From: Nocardioides terrae
Lineage (GTDB): Bacteria; Actinomycetota; Actinomycetes; Propionibacteriales; Nocardioidaceae
DNA: 64,000 nucleotides
Assembly: GCF_900112345.1 (NCBI RefSeq)
Contig: NZ_FOLB01000004.1
Location: forward strand, 62,001 to 126,000
Direction of reading: 5' to 3'
The notes beneath the pieces are model-generated. The model saw nothing but the letters and a program-made list of their open reading frames with translations, made no database searches and was not told the DNA's origin. Of the stretch, positions 24,065 to 32,688 are shown in pieces. The stretch's first letter is position 1; the number at the start of each line of letters is the position of its first letter. The position numbers were made by a program, and so were the translations under genes.

Positions 24065-27000
24065 TCAGAGCACTCCCTCGAACGAGAACCGGAACGTGAG
24101 CTCCTCGCCAGCGGGCACCAGGTGCTCGGGATGGGTGCGCGCCCCCCACGAGTCGTCGCCGCCGACACCGCGGCGCCGCCACGCCGGGCGCAGCACCGTC
24201 TTCTGCACGGGAGGGAGGTCGACGGGGTGCGCGGCGTTCTCGATCTCGAACGGCGTCCACGGCAGGGCGGAGAGCTCGAGCCCGTCCGCCTCGGAGGCGG
24301 AGACCCGCATGCCCCAGCCGCGGTCGTCGGTCACGGCGGCCCACCGCACGCCGGTGCGGTTGCCCGCCTCCTGCGGCCGCAGGTACGGCGTCAGAAGCTC
24401 CGTGACCTCGGCGCTCCAGCGACCGAGGCGAACGCTGCCGCGCCGGTCGGCGTACGCCTCGTGCGGACCGTCGCCGTACCACTCCAGCCGGTGCAGGTCG
24501 GCCGGTACCTCGAGGAGCAGGCCCAGCTCGGGCAGGTCGGGCAGGCCGTCGCCGGGACGCACGATCATCGTGACGTCGACGCGGCCCTCTCCGTCGACGA
24601 GGTAGGTCACGTCGCACCCGGAGGCGGGGACGGTCGGCAGGGCGTAGCGGTAGGTGACGGCCACGCCCTCCGCCTGCTCCGAGACCTCCGGGGCCGGGGT
24701 GCCCGGGCGGAGGGCCGCGTAGCGGCTGGCGAGCAGCCACTGGCCGTCCTCGGCCCCCATGCCCCACCCGCGCTCGTTCGCGGTCGGCGCGTGCCAGAAG
24801 CACGGGCGGGGGGACGACCGCAGCAGCTCGCGGCCGGCGTAGCGGTAGGAGACCAGCCCGCCGTGGAGCTTGGAGAAGAGCGCGGAGAACCGCGGCCCGT
24901 GCACGCCGACGTTGTGGATCCCGTTCACCAGCCGGGGCCGCGGAGCCGGGGGCCGACCGACCGGGGCGCCGACCCGGAAGACGTCCTGCTCGGACGCGAC
25001 CTCGTGTCCGGCCGGGGCCCATGCGGTCGCGGAGCGGAGCCGGATCGACACGTCGACCGTGTACTCGCCGGGCACGTCCGGGACGGCCACGGGCAGCGGG
25101 TAGGCGGTCGTCCCACCCGGCCCGACGTCGGTGGCGAGCGGCGCCTCGGCGAGGACGGCGCCCTCGCGGGCCACGGTCACCACGACGTCGTACGCCGCCG
25201 AGCCGGTGAACAGGTGGCGGTTCTCGACCGTCAGCTCGTCGCGGGTGACCGAGAGCCGGAACGGCTGGTAGAGGTACTTCAGCTCGGCGAGCTTCGGCGT
25301 CGGGGTGCGGTCGAGCAGGACGACACCGTTGCCGCAGAAGTCGCCGTCGTGCGGCGCCTCCCCGAAGTCGCCGCCGTAGCCGTCGTACGTGCGCCCGTGC
25401 CGGTCCGTGGTCCGGACCGCCTGGTCGGCGAAGTCCCAGACGAAGAGACCCTGGAGGAGCGGCTCGCGGTAGGCGAGGTCGACGTACTTCGCGACGGCGC
25501 CGAACGAGTTGCCCATCGCGTGGGCGTACTCGCACAGCACGAACGGCTTGTCGCGGTGCTCGGCCAGGAAGGCCTCGACGGCCGCCGCCGGGGTGTACAT
25601 CTGCGAGACGACGTCGGTGGTCTCGGGGTGGCGCGGGTCCCAGTGCACGCCCTCGTAGTGGATTGGGCGGTCGTCGTGCTCGCGGAACCAGTCGGCGACG
25701 GCGAGGAGGTTGCTGCCGCCGAACGACTCGTTGCCACAGGACCACATGACCACCGACGGATGGTTCTTGTCCCGCTCGAGCATGCTCGCCGCGCGGTCCA
25801 GGAGAGCGGGGAGCCACTCCGGCCGGTCACCCGGCACGGCCTCGTCGAGGGTGACGTCGCCGTTCGCGACGGCGTCCCAGAGACCGTGCGTCTCGAGGTT
25901 CATCTCGTCGATGACGTAGAGCCCGTACCTGTCGCACAGCTCGTAGAAGTAGGTGTTGTTGGGGTAGTGGCTCGTGCGTACGGCGTTCACGCCGGCGGCC
26001 TTGAGGATCCGGATGTCGGCCTCGGTCTCCTCGCGCGTCACCACCCGGCCGTTGAGGCCGAACTCGTGCCGGTTGACGCCCTTGAGCACGACCCGCTGCC
26101 CGTTGATCCTCAGCAGTCCGTCCTCGATCGCGAACCGCCGTAGCCCCACTGCCAGCGGGACGTGCTCGAGGAGCTCGCCGTCGTCGTCGAGCACCTCGAC
26201 GACGAGGTCGTGGAGGTGGGGGTCCTCGGCGCTCCACAGGTGCGGGTCGCGGACGGCGACGGCGAGCGAGCCGTCGGCCTGCTCCTCGAGCGCGCCGACA
26301 CCCTCGAGGGTGGCCCGGACCGAGCCGGGACCGCCGAGCCGCACCCGCACGGTGACCGTGGCCTCGGCCAGGTCGGCCGACACCGCTGTCGTCACCCGGA
26401 TGTCCTCCAGGTGGACGCGCGGGCGACGGGTCAGCACCACGTCGCGGAAGAGGCCGGAGAACCGGAAGAAGTCCTGGTCCTCGAGCCATGACCCGCTGGT
26501 CCACGTGAAGACCTGGGCGGCCAGGACGTTCTCGCCGTCGGTCACGTGCTCGGTGAGGTCGAACTCGGACGGCGTGAAGGAGTCGGTCGCATAGCCGACG
26601 TACGCCCCGTTGAGCCAGACGGCGACCGCCGACTCGGCGCCGTGGAACGTGATGCCGAGCCGCTCGCCCGCCTCGAGCGGCCGATCGGGGGCGAACGTCG
26701 TCACGTAGGACGCGACCGGGTTGTAGCGGGTCGGCACCTGGCCGGGCGCCACCTGTTCGTGACCGTCCCAGGGGTACTGCACGTTGGTGTACTGCGGGGT
26801 GCCGTAGCCCTGGAGCTGCAGGTGGCCGGGCACGCGTACGTCGTCCCAGCCGGACGTGTCGACGCCGGGCTGCTGCCAGCCGTCGATGACCCCGTCGGCG
26901 TTCCTGGCCCAGTGCAGCTTCCAGGTGCCCGAGAGGCTCTGCTCGAACGAGCTCACCCCGCTCAGCGCCTCGTCGGCATCGCGGAACCAGCGGTGGTCGG

Positions 27001-27100
27001 AGTGCGCGGGCCGCTTGTTCTCGCTGACGCAGAGCGGATCGGCCGTGCGGCGCGGGTCGAAGGTGACGCGAGCGCTCGCTCCTGCACCGGACGTCGTCAT
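24065..27100 (-). CDS. lacZ: beta-galactosidase, glycoside hydrolase family 2
   Basis: The 1011-residue protein is full length for LacZ-type GH2 enzymes. It has the N-terminal sugar-binding jelly roll (about 40-230), immunoglobulin-like domains, the TIM barrel with acid/base Glu458 (SCGNESFGG) and nucleophile Glu524 (LCEYAHAMGNS), and a C-terminal beta-sandwich (about 740-1011). RINGQRVVLKGVNRHE and YGLYVIDEMNLETHG are also diagnostic. It is cytoplasmic, with no signal peptide, and would hydrolyse beta-galactosides. The start follows GAGGAG. A LacI repressor is divergent, and a perfect palindrome overlaps the predicted start of transcription. No sugar permease gene is adjacent. Confidence 0.95.
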   Translation of the reverse strand: MTTSGAGASARVTFDPRRTADPLCVSENKRPAHSDHRWFRDADEALSGVSSFEQSLSGTWKLHWARNADGVIDGWQQPGVDTSGWDDVRVPGHLQLQGYGTPQYTNVQYPWDGHEQVAPGQVPTRYNPVASYVTTFAPDRPLEAGERLGITFHGAESAVAVWLNGAYVGYATDSFTPSEFDLTEHVTDGENVLAAQVFTWTSGSWLEDQDFFRFSGLFRDVVLTRRPRVHLEDIRVTTAVSADLAEATVTVRVRLGGPGSVRATLEGVGALEEQADGSLAVAVRDPHLWSAEDPHLHDLVVEVLDDDGELLEHVPLAVGLRRFAIEDGLLRINGQRVVLKGVNRHEFGLNGRVVTREETEADIRILKAAGVNAVRTSHYPNNTYFYELCDRYGLYVIDEMNLETHGLWDAVANGDVTLDEAVPGDRPEWLPALLDRAASMLERDKNHPSVVMWSCGNESFGGSNLLAVADWFREHDDRPIHYEGVHWDPRHPETTDVVSQMYTPAAAVEAFLAEHRDKPFVLCEYAHAMGNSFGAVAKYVDLAYREPLLQGLFVWDFADQAVRTTDRHGRTYDGYGGDFGEAPHDGDFCGNGVVLLDRTPTPKLAELKYLYQPFRLSVTRDELTVENRHLFTGSAAYDVVVTVAREGAVLAEAPLATDVGPGGTTAYPLPVAVPDVPGEYTVDVSIRLRSATAWAPAGHEVASEQDVFRVGAPVGRPPAPRPRLVNGIHNVGVHGPRFSALFSKLHGGLVSYRYAGRELLRSSPRPCFWHAPTANERGWGMGAEDGQWLLASRYAALRPGTPAPEVSEQAEGVAVTYRYALPTVPASGCDVTYLVDGEGRVDVTMIVRPGDGLPDLPELGLLLEVPADLHRLEWYGDGPHEAYADRRGSVRLGRWSAEVTELLTPYLRPQEAGNRTGVRWAAVTDDRGWGMRVSASEADGLELSALPWTPFEIENAAHPVDLPPVQKTVLRPAWRRRGVGGDDSWGARTHPEHLVPAGEELTFRFSFEGVL

Positions 27101-27124
27101 CGTGGGGCTCCTCGTCGGGATGGC

Positions 27125-27140
27125 ATGTTGACGTCAACAT
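27125..27140. promoter_or_regulatory. LacI-type operator (perfect 16-bp palindrome)
   Basis: ATGTTGACGTCAACAT is a perfect palindrome with the central CG typical of LacI-family operators. It lies 25 to 40 bp before the lacZ ATG and overlaps the predicted -10 (TACGAT, minus strand, 27139-27144) and transcription start, so binding by the adjacent LacI regulator would block lacZ. It is about 64 bp upstream of lacI. Confidence 0.8.
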
Positions 27141-27144
27141 CGTA
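27139..27144 (-). promoter_or_regulatory. predicted lacZ -10 element
   Basis: TACGAT on the minus strand fits the actinobacterial TAnnnT -10 pattern. It places transcription start about seven bases downstream, inside the operator palindrome. No clear -35 was seen. Confidence 0.45.
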
Positions 27145-27203
27145 GCCGGACGGTCTCCGCCGCACCGGCCGCCGGTCCGGTGGCCAGGCGCTAGCATCCG
27201 GCC

Positions 27204-28247
27204 ATGCTGGACCCCCGGAGGCCGCGCCGCGGCGCCTCGATCAACGACGTGGCCCGGCTGGCGGGGGTCTCGGGCCAGACCGTCTCGCGGGTGGCGCACG
27301 GGAGCACGAGCGTGCGGCCCGAGACCCGAGCGAAGGTCCTGGCGGCGATGGAACGTCTCGGCTATGCGCCGAACCACGCGGCGCGGGCGCTCCGCGCCGG
27401 GGAGTTCGGCACGATCGGGCTGCTCGCGCACCGCTTCGAACGGACCGGGGAGGCCCTGACGACCGAAGGCGTGATCGGGGCCGCCGCGGCGCAGAACGTC
27501 GGTGTCACCGTCGTCGACGTCCGGCGCGATGAGGTCGACGACTGGCAGTCGGCGGCGTCGCGGCTGACCCACCAGGCCATCGACGGGCTCGTCGTGATCC
27601 GCGCCGAGCAGGCGACGCCCGAGGAGCTGGCGCTGCCGGCGGACCTGCCCGTGGTCGTGTCGGACTCGCGGTTCGCCGGGCGCTATCCCGCCGTCGTGGC
27701 CGACCAGGCGCAGGGCACCCGCGAGGCCGTCCAGCACTTGCTCGACCTCGGGCACCGCACCGTGCACCACGTCGCCGGACCGGCGGACTCCGAGCCGGCC
27801 GCCGTCCGGCTCGACACCTGGCGGCGCATGCTCGAGGAGGCGGGGCGGCGGGTGCCCGAGCCGTGGCGCGGCGACTGGACGGCGCGCACCGGCTACGGCC
27901 TCGGCCACGAGATCGCGGCCGACCCGTCCGTCACGGCCGTCTTCTGTGCCAACGACGAGACGGCGCTCGGCCTGCTCCGCGCGCTGCACGAGGCCGGTCG
28001 GCGCGTGCCCGAGGACGTCTCCGTGGTGGGCTTCGACGGCATCGCCCTGGGCGAGTTCACCTACCCGCCGCTGACCACGGTCAGCCAGGACTTCCACGCC
28101 ATCGGCCGCGAGCTCGTCCGCCTCCTCCTGGACCGGGTCCGGGCGACCGGCGCCGACGAGCCGCAGCGGGTCGTCGTACCGACCGAGCTTGTCGTGCGCC
28201 GGACGACCGGTCCGGCGGCGGAGAACCACAACGCCGACCCGGCCTAG
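27204..28247 (+). CDS. LacI-family transcriptional repressor
   Basis: The 347-residue regulator has a LacI helix-turn-helix in the first 60 residues (SINDVARLAGVSGQTVSRVAHG and the hinge YAPNHAARALRAG) and a periplasmic-binding-protein-like effector domain with VFCANDETALGLL and VVGFDGIALGEF. It is divergent from the GH2 beta-galactosidase and probably represses it through the palindrome at 27125-27140, with a galactoside as inducer; the ligand is inference. TAGCAT (27192-27197) lies six bases before the ATG, which suggests a leaderless transcript. Confidence 0.93.
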   Translation: MLDPRRPRRGASINDVARLAGVSGQTVSRVAHGSTSVRPETRAKVLAAMERLGYAPNHAARALRAGEFGTIGLLAHRFERTGEALTTEGVIGAAAAQNVGVTVVDVRRDEVDDWQSAASRLTHQAIDGLVVIRAEQATPEELALPADLPVVVSDSRFAGRYPAVVADQAQGTREAVQHLLDLGHRTVHHVAGPADSEPAAVRLDTWRRMLEEAGRRVPEPWRGDWTARTGYGLGHEIAADPSVTAVFCANDETALGLLRALHEAGRRVPEDVSVVGFDGIALGEFTYPPLTTVSQDFHAIGRELVRLLLDRVRATGADEPQRVVVPTELVVRRTTGPAAENHNADPA

Positions 28248-28266
28248 TGGTCCGGATCGGCGTTCG

Positions 28267-28282
28267 TGCAGGTCAGCCTGCA
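28267..28282. terminator. short hairpin terminator between lacI and tRNA-Ser
   Basis: TGCAGG-TCAG-CCTGCA forms a 6-bp stem with a 4-base loop, followed on the plus strand by GTTTCC. It lies between the 3' ends of lacI and the leftward tRNA-Ser and could serve both. Confidence 0.5.
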
Positions 28283-28291
28283 GTTTCCTGA

Positions 28292-28379
28292 TGGCGGATC
28301 TGGGGGGATTCGAACCCCCGAGGGCTTGCACCCAACCCGCTTTCCAAGCGAGCGCCATAGGCCACTAGGCGACAGATCC
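28292..28379 (-). tRNA. tRNA-Ser (anticodon GGA)
   Basis: On the minus strand the acceptor GGATCTG pairs with CAGATCC, followed by discriminator G and an encoded CCA (28292-28294). The anticodon stem CTCGC/GCGGG encloses loop TTGGAAA with anticodon GGA, reading UCC and UCU. The long variable arm after GCGGG makes it a class II tRNA, as expected for serine. The T-arm GGGGGTTCGAATCCCCC is perfect. Confidence 0.95.
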
Positions 28380-28450
28380 GTGGAGGAGGCTACCCGTCCC
28401 GATCGCAGCCGACGAAATCGGCGCTACCCGCGTCACGCCGGGAACGAAGA

Positions 28451-28537
28451 GGCCCCCCGCGCACCCGACAGAGCTCGCTTATCCTTGCTGCCTTCCGGCC
28501 CTGGGGAGGTTCACGAGATGCCGCCACGCGGGGGGTT
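28451..28537 (-). ncRNA. ffs: signal recognition particle RNA, small bacterial type
   Basis: On the minus strand the sequence carries the conserved SRP Alu-less domain IV loop CCAGGGCCGGAAGGCAGCA followed by AGGATAAGCG, closed by a long outer stem CCCCCCGCGT... and ...GCGCGGGGGG. The size of about 85-95 nucleotides fits the 4.5S-type RNA that binds Ffh. Its position beside tRNA-Ser and upstream of dnaX is common in actinobacteria. Ends are approximate. Confidence 0.9.
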
Positions 28538-28582
28538 GCGAGGGAGTCTAGGCGAGCGGTCCTGCTCGTCCAAAAGGGGCTC

Positions 28583-29449
28583 TCAGACCGCCCGCCAGCT
28601 GTGCTCCGGCTCGTAGCCCAGCACCCGGCGCGCCTTCTCGATCGACAGCAGCGTGTCGTGCTCGCCGAGGTTGCCGCGGACCTCGACGTCCGGGAACACC
28701 TCGGCGACGAGCTCCGCACTCGGGCGTGACATCACCGTGTCGGCGTTGGCGATGATGAAGACCTCGGTCCCTGTCCCCGGGTGGTCGAGCGCCCGGCGTA
28801 CGGCCTGGGCGCCGTCGCGGGCGTCGATGTAGCCCCACAGGTTCCACTTGCGGGCCCGCGCGTCGGCGTCGTAGGAGGGGAACGCCTGGTAGTCCTGGGG
28901 CTCCATCACGTTGGAGAACCGCAGGCCGTACATCTTCAGCGCCGGGTCCCACCGGCACAGCTGCGCCGCCATGGTCTCCTCGAGCGTCTTCACCAGCGAG
29001 TAGGTGCTCTCGGGCCGAGGCGGGTAGTCCTCGTCGACCGGGACGTAGGGCGGCGGGGTGTCGAACGGCAGTCCGAGCACGGTCTCGCTCGAGGCCCAGA
29101 CGATGTTCGTCACGCCGGCCCGGCGGGCGGCCGTGAAGACGTGGTAGGTCGCGTTCATGTTGTTGGCGAAGGTGGCCGCATCGCCGCGCAGCCCCGGCGC
29201 CGGAACCGCCGCGAGGTGTACGACGGCATCGACCGCGTCGTAGCGCTCCTCGACCCCGAGCATCGCGTCGAGGACCGCCGCGTAGTCGGTGAGGTCGACC
29301 GGGACATAGGTGACGTCGGCGCGGTCCGGGGCGGTCCGGTCGAAGACCACGACCTTCCAGTCGTGCGCGACGAGGTCGGCGACGACCGCCCTCCCGAGCT
29401 TCCCGCACCCGCCGGTGACGACCACGCGCCTGCCTGTTGCCGAGCCCAT
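28583..29449 (-). CDS. NAD-dependent epimerase/dehydratase (extended SDR)
   Basis: The 288-residue protein is an extended short-chain dehydrogenase/reductase. It has the NAD-binding VTGGCGKLG (11-19), Asp in PVDLTDY, VVHLAA, the Ser of WASSETV and the catalytic Tyr-x-x-x-Lys in TYSLVK. The C-terminal part is shorter than in UDP-galactose epimerases. It probably oxidises or epimerises a sugar, perhaps a uronate or nucleotide sugar, in the cytoplasm. Substrate is unknown and the neighbours are housekeeping genes, so context gives no clue. Confidence 0.88.
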   Translation of the reverse strand: MGSATGRRVVVTGGCGKLGRAVVADLVAHDWKVVVFDRTAPDRADVTYVPVDLTDYAAVLDAMLGVEERYDAVDAVVHLAAVPAPGLRGDAATFANNMNATYHVFTAARRAGVTNIVWASSETVLGLPFDTPPPYVPVDEDYPPRPESTYSLVKTLEETMAAQLCRWDPALKMYGLRFSNVMEPQDYQAFPSYDADARARKWNLWGYIDARDGAQAVRRALDHPGTGTEVFIIANADTVMSRPSAELVAEVFPDVEVRGNLGEHDTLLSIEKARRVLGYEPEHSWRAV

Positions 29450-29519
29450 GCGGGCACGTTACTGCGAGGGGCGGGTGACGGCGTCGGCGGATGTCGGCGA
29501 CGGTGGTTAGGGTTTCAGC

Positions 29520-31706
29520 GTGGAGTCACCCCTCGCGCTTTACCGCCGCTACCGGCCCGAGACGTTCCAGCAGGTCATCGGGCAGGAGCACGTCACCGGT
29601 CCGCTGCGGGCCGCACTGGCCAACAACCGGGTGAACCACGCCTACCTCTTCTCCGGTCCCCGCGGCTGTGGGAAGACCACGAGCGCCCGCATCCTGGCCC
29701 GCGCGCTCAACTGCGAGCAGGCTCCGGTCGCCGACCCGTGCGGTGAGTGCGACTCCTGCCGCGACCTGGCGCGGGGCGGGCCGGGCAGCATCGACGTCAT
29801 CGAGATCGACGCGGCCTCGCACGGCGGTGTCGACGACGCCCGCGACTTGCGCGAGAAGGCGTTCTTCGCGCCGGTGCGCAGCCGCTACAAGGTCTACATC
29901 ATCGACGAGGCCCACATGGTCTCCGCCCAGGGCTTCAACGCCCTGCTCAAGCTCGTCGAGGAGCCGCCGCCGCACCTGCGCTTCATCTTCGCGACCACGG
30001 AGCCGGAGAAGGTCATCCCGACGATCCGGTCGCGGACCCACCACTACCCGTTCCGGCTGATCCCGCCCCGGCTCCTGACGTCCTACCTCGGCGAGATCTG
30101 CGAGAAGGAGGGCGTCGCGGTCGAGCCCGCCGCGCTGCCGCTCATCGTGCGGGCCGGGGGCGGCTCCGCCCGCGACACCCTCTCCGTGATGGACCAGCTG
30201 CTCGGTGGCTCCGGCCCCGACGGCGTGACCTACGACCTGGCGGCCGGCCTGCTCGGCTACACGCCGGACTCGCTGCTCGACGAGGTCGTCGATGCCTTCG
30301 CGGCGGGCGACGGCTCGGCCGTCTTCGGCGTCGTCGACAAGGTGATCGAGACCGGGCAGGACCCGCGTCGCTTCACCGAGGACCTGCTCCGCCGGCTGCG
30401 CGACCTCGTCATCGTGTCGGCGGTCCCCGACGCCCCCGCGACCGGGCTCATCGACGTCGCCCCGGACGCCGGGGAGCGCCTGGCCGCCCAGGCCGGCCGG
30501 TTCGGCCCGACCGACCTGTCCCGCGCGGCCGACCTGGTCGCCACCGGTCTCACCGAGATGCGCGGGGCGACCGCGCCGCGGCTGCTGCTCGAGCTGATCT
30601 GTGCGCGGGTGCTGCTGCCGGGTGCCGACCACGGCACCGAGGGCCTGGCCGCCCGCCTCGACCGGCTCGAGCGCCGCCTCTCCGTGAGCGGGACGCCGAC
30701 CGCGGCCCCCGTCGCCGCCCCGGCCGCTCCGGCGCAGGACCGGCCGGCGCCCCGGGCCGCTGCCCCGACGCCGGAGATCGTGCCGACGATCGCCGCCCCG
30801 ACGCCGGCCCCGACGCCGACGCCGGCCCCTCCGCCGGCTCCGTCGGCGCAGCCGACCCCGCCGAGCGACGAGCCGGTGTCGGTCTCGCCGCCCCAGCCTG
30901 CCGCTCCGACACCGCCACCTGCCCAGCCCGCCGCCGCCTCCGAGCCGGCCGCGTCGGCGGCGCAGACCCAGGTGCCGTCGGGCGGTATGGCCGCTGTGGA
31001 CGCGCGCCGACTCTGGCCCGACGTCGTGCAGGCGCTGGCCAAGCTCAACCGCTCGACCTGGGCCCTGCTCAGCAACCACGCGCAGGTCGTCGACCTGCAG
31101 GGCGATGTCCTGACGATCGGCTTCAGCACGGCCGGCCTCCGCGAGCAGTTCGTCGGTGGCGGCCGATCGGCCTACCTGCAGCAGGCGATCGTCGACGTCA
31201 TCGGCGCGCAGTGGCGCATCGAGGCGATCGTCGACCCCGGCGTACAGCCGGCCGGGCAGTCCGCGCCGGCTCGCGGCTCCGCGCCCCAGCAGTCACCCCA
31301 GCAGTCCCCGCAGCAGTCCCCGCAGCAGTCCCCGCCGCAGTCCCCGCCGCAGCCCCCGCCGCAGCCCACGGCGGAGCCGCAGCGGCCGCCCGCCGCCGAG
31401 CAGCGACCCGCCGACGACGCACCCCCGTGGGACCAGGCACCCCCGCCGGAGCCCGTCGAGCCAGGCGCGGAGCGCGATCCCGACGGACCGCCATGGGACA
31501 CCGGCGCGATCGGCGCGGCCCGAGAGGCCATCCAGCCCACCCGCGCCTCCGGCCGGGCGACCGACACGACGGCCGACGACCTGCGCGCCGCCGACGAGCA
31601 TGCGCACCCCGATGACATCGACGCCGACTCCGACAACCTCGGCGGCGCAGCGCTGCTCGAACGCGAGCTCGGCGCCCAGATGATCGAAGAGATCCGGCAC
31701 CAGTGA
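29520..31706 (+). CDS. dnaX: DNA polymerase III subunit gamma/tau
   Basis: The 728-residue clamp-loader subunit has Walker A SGPRGCGKT (about 45-53), four zinc-binding cysteines at 65, 74, 77 and 80, Walker B VYIIDEAHM, sensor-1 FATTEPEKV and the gamma-family collar domain to about 370. Then comes a long Pro/Ala-rich linker and a helical tau-like domain (about 495-575), interrupted by a Gln-Gln-Ser-Pro repeat and ending LLERELGAQMIEEIRHQ. TAGGGT (29508-29513) ends six bases before the GTG, indicating a leaderless start. It heads the dnaX-ybaB-recR-DUF5063 cluster. No slippery sequence for a shorter gamma product was noticed. Confidence 0.96.
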   Translation: MESPLALYRRYRPETFQQVIGQEHVTGPLRAALANNRVNHAYLFSGPRGCGKTTSARILARALNCEQAPVADPCGECDSCRDLARGGPGSIDVIEIDAASHGGVDDARDLREKAFFAPVRSRYKVYIIDEAHMVSAQGFNALLKLVEEPPPHLRFIFATTEPEKVIPTIRSRTHHYPFRLIPPRLLTSYLGEICEKEGVAVEPAALPLIVRAGGGSARDTLSVMDQLLGGSGPDGVTYDLAAGLLGYTPDSLLDEVVDAFAAGDGSAVFGVVDKVIETGQDPRRFTEDLLRRLRDLVIVSAVPDAPATGLIDVAPDAGERLAAQAGRFGPTDLSRAADLVATGLTEMRGATAPRLLLELICARVLLPGADHGTEGLAARLDRLERRLSVSGTPTAAPVAAPAAPAQDRPAPRAAAPTPEIVPTIAAPTPAPTPTPAPPPAPSAQPTPPSDEPVSVSPPQPAAPTPPPAQPAAASEPAASAAQTQVPSGGMAAVDARRLWPDVVQALAKLNRSTWALLSNHAQVVDLQGDVLTIGFSTAGLREQFVGGGRSAYLQQAIVDVIGAQWRIEAIVDPGVQPAGQSAPARGSAPQQSPQQSPQQSPQQSPPQSPPQPPPQPTAEPQRPPAAEQRPADDAPPWDQAPPPEPVEPGAERDPDGPPWDTGAIGAAREAIQPTRASGRATDTTADDLRAADEHAHPDDIDADSDNLGGAALLERELGAQMIEEIRHQ
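31287..31370 (+). repeat. 12-bp tandem repeat inside dnaX (QQSP / PQSP / PQP units)
   Basis: About seven in-frame copies of a 12-bp unit related to CAGCAGTCCCCG encode Gln-Gln-Ser-Pro repeats that grade into Pro-Gln-Ser-Pro and Pro-Gln-Pro. The repeats lie in the flexible linker between the tau-like domain and the C-terminal tail. The unit is homogeneous enough to change copy number by slippage. Confidence 0.85.
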
Positions 31707-31719
31707 GAGAGTTGCGACC

Positions 31720-32091
31720 ATGACCGAGAACCAGGGCAACCCCTTCGGCGGCCTCGACCTCAACGCCCTGCTCGGGCAGGCCCAGCAGATGCAGGAGCAG
31801 CTCGCCCAGGCCCAGGAGCAGCTGGCCGAGCAGACCGTCGACGGCACCGTCGCGGGCGGCGCGGTCACCGTGACCGTCAACGGCGTCGGCGAGCTCCAGG
31901 GCGTCGACATCAAGGCCGGCGAGTTCGACGGCTCGGACGCCGACAGCCTGTCCGACCTCGGCGACCTGATCGTCGCCGCCTACCGCGACGCCAAGCAGCA
32001 GGCCGACGCCCTCGCCGGCCAGTCCCTCGGCCCGATCGCCGGCGGGCTCGGCGGCGACGACCCAGACTCGCCCTTCAAGCTGGGTTTCTAG
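31720..32091 (+). CDS. YbaB/EbfC family nucleoid-associated protein
   Basis: The 123-residue protein has a Gln-rich N-terminal helix (LGQAQQMQEQLAQAQEQLAEQ) followed by the YbaB core VDGTVAGGAVTVTVNGVGELQGVDI and a C-terminal helix IVAAYRDAKQQADAL. YbaB proteins bind DNA as dimers and compact or mark the nucleoid. It lies between dnaX and recR as in most bacteria, 13 bp after dnaX and abutting recR. Confidence 0.94.
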   Translation: MTENQGNPFGGLDLNALLGQAQQMQEQLAQAQEQLAEQTVDGTVAGGAVTVTVNGVGELQGVDIKAGEFDGSDADSLSDLGDLIVAAYRDAKQQADALAGQSLGPIAGGLGGDDPDSPFKLGF

Positions 32092-32688
32092 ATGTATGAG
32101 GGTGTGGTCCAGGACCTCATCGACGAGCTGGGCCGGCTGCCCGGCGTCGGTCCCAAGAGCGCGCAGCGGATCGCGTTCCACTTGCTCCAGGCCGACCCGG
32201 TCGACGTACGCCGCCTCGCGGACGTGCTGGTCGAGGTCAAGCAGCGGGTGAAGTTCTGCAAGATCTGCTTCAACGTCTCCGAGGAGGAGACGTGCCGGAT
32301 CTGCCGTGACCCGCGGCGTGACCCCACGGTGCTGTGCGTCGTGGAGGAGTACAAGGACGTCGTCGCGATCGAGCGCACCCGCGAGTTCCGTGGCCGCTAC
32401 CACGTGCTCGGCGGCGCGATCAGCCCGATCGACGGCATCGGCCCGGACCAGCTGCGGATCCGCGAGCTGATGACGCGCCTCAACGACACCCAGCTGACCG
32501 AGATCATCCTCGCCACCGACCCCAACCTCGAGGGCGAGGCGACAGCGACCTACCTCACCCGCCAGCTCGCGCCACTCGGCCTCGCCATCACCCGGCTGGC
32601 CAGCGGACTGCCGGTGGGCGGAGACTTGGAGTACGCCGACGAGGTCACCCTCGGCCGTGCGTTCGCCGGAAGGAGAGCAGCGCAATGA
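32092..32688 (+). CDS. recR: recombination mediator protein RecR
   Basis: The 198-residue protein has the N-terminal helix-hairpin-helix [17 protein letters not shown], a four-cysteine zinc finger ([16 protein letters not shown]) at about 60-75 and the Toprim domain with [17 protein letters not shown] and [17 protein letters not shown]. RecR with RecF/RecO loads RecA at gaps. The ATG begins directly after the ybaB stop, and its own stop overlaps the next start (ATGA, 32685-32688). Confidence 0.97.
   Translation: MYEGVVQDLIDELGRLPGVGPKSAQRIAFHLLQADPVDVRRLADVLVEVKQRVKFCKICFNVSEEETCRICRDPRRDPTVLCVVEEYKDVVAIERTREFRGRYHVLGGAISPIDGIGPDQLRIRELMTRLNDTQLTEIILATDPNLEGEATATYLTRQLAPLGLAITRLASGLPVGGDLEYADEVTLGRAFAGRRAAQ

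Noticed and set aside
28295..28379. Integration site or genomic island border at tRNA-Ser
   Set aside because: No integrase gene and no duplicated tRNA 3' end was seen around it; the neighbours are the conserved SRP RNA and dnaX region.
29526..31079. Long minus-strand open frame opposite dnaX
   Set aside because: The dnaX frame carries all clamp-loader motifs, and the antisense product is a biased shadow.
31287..31370. CRISPR or mobile repeat in dnaX
   Set aside because: The 12-bp unit is in frame and encodes a plain QQSP linker.
29520..31706. Programmed frameshift in dnaX giving a short gamma subunit
   Set aside because: No A-rich slippery heptamer with a following hairpin was found in this GC-rich gene.
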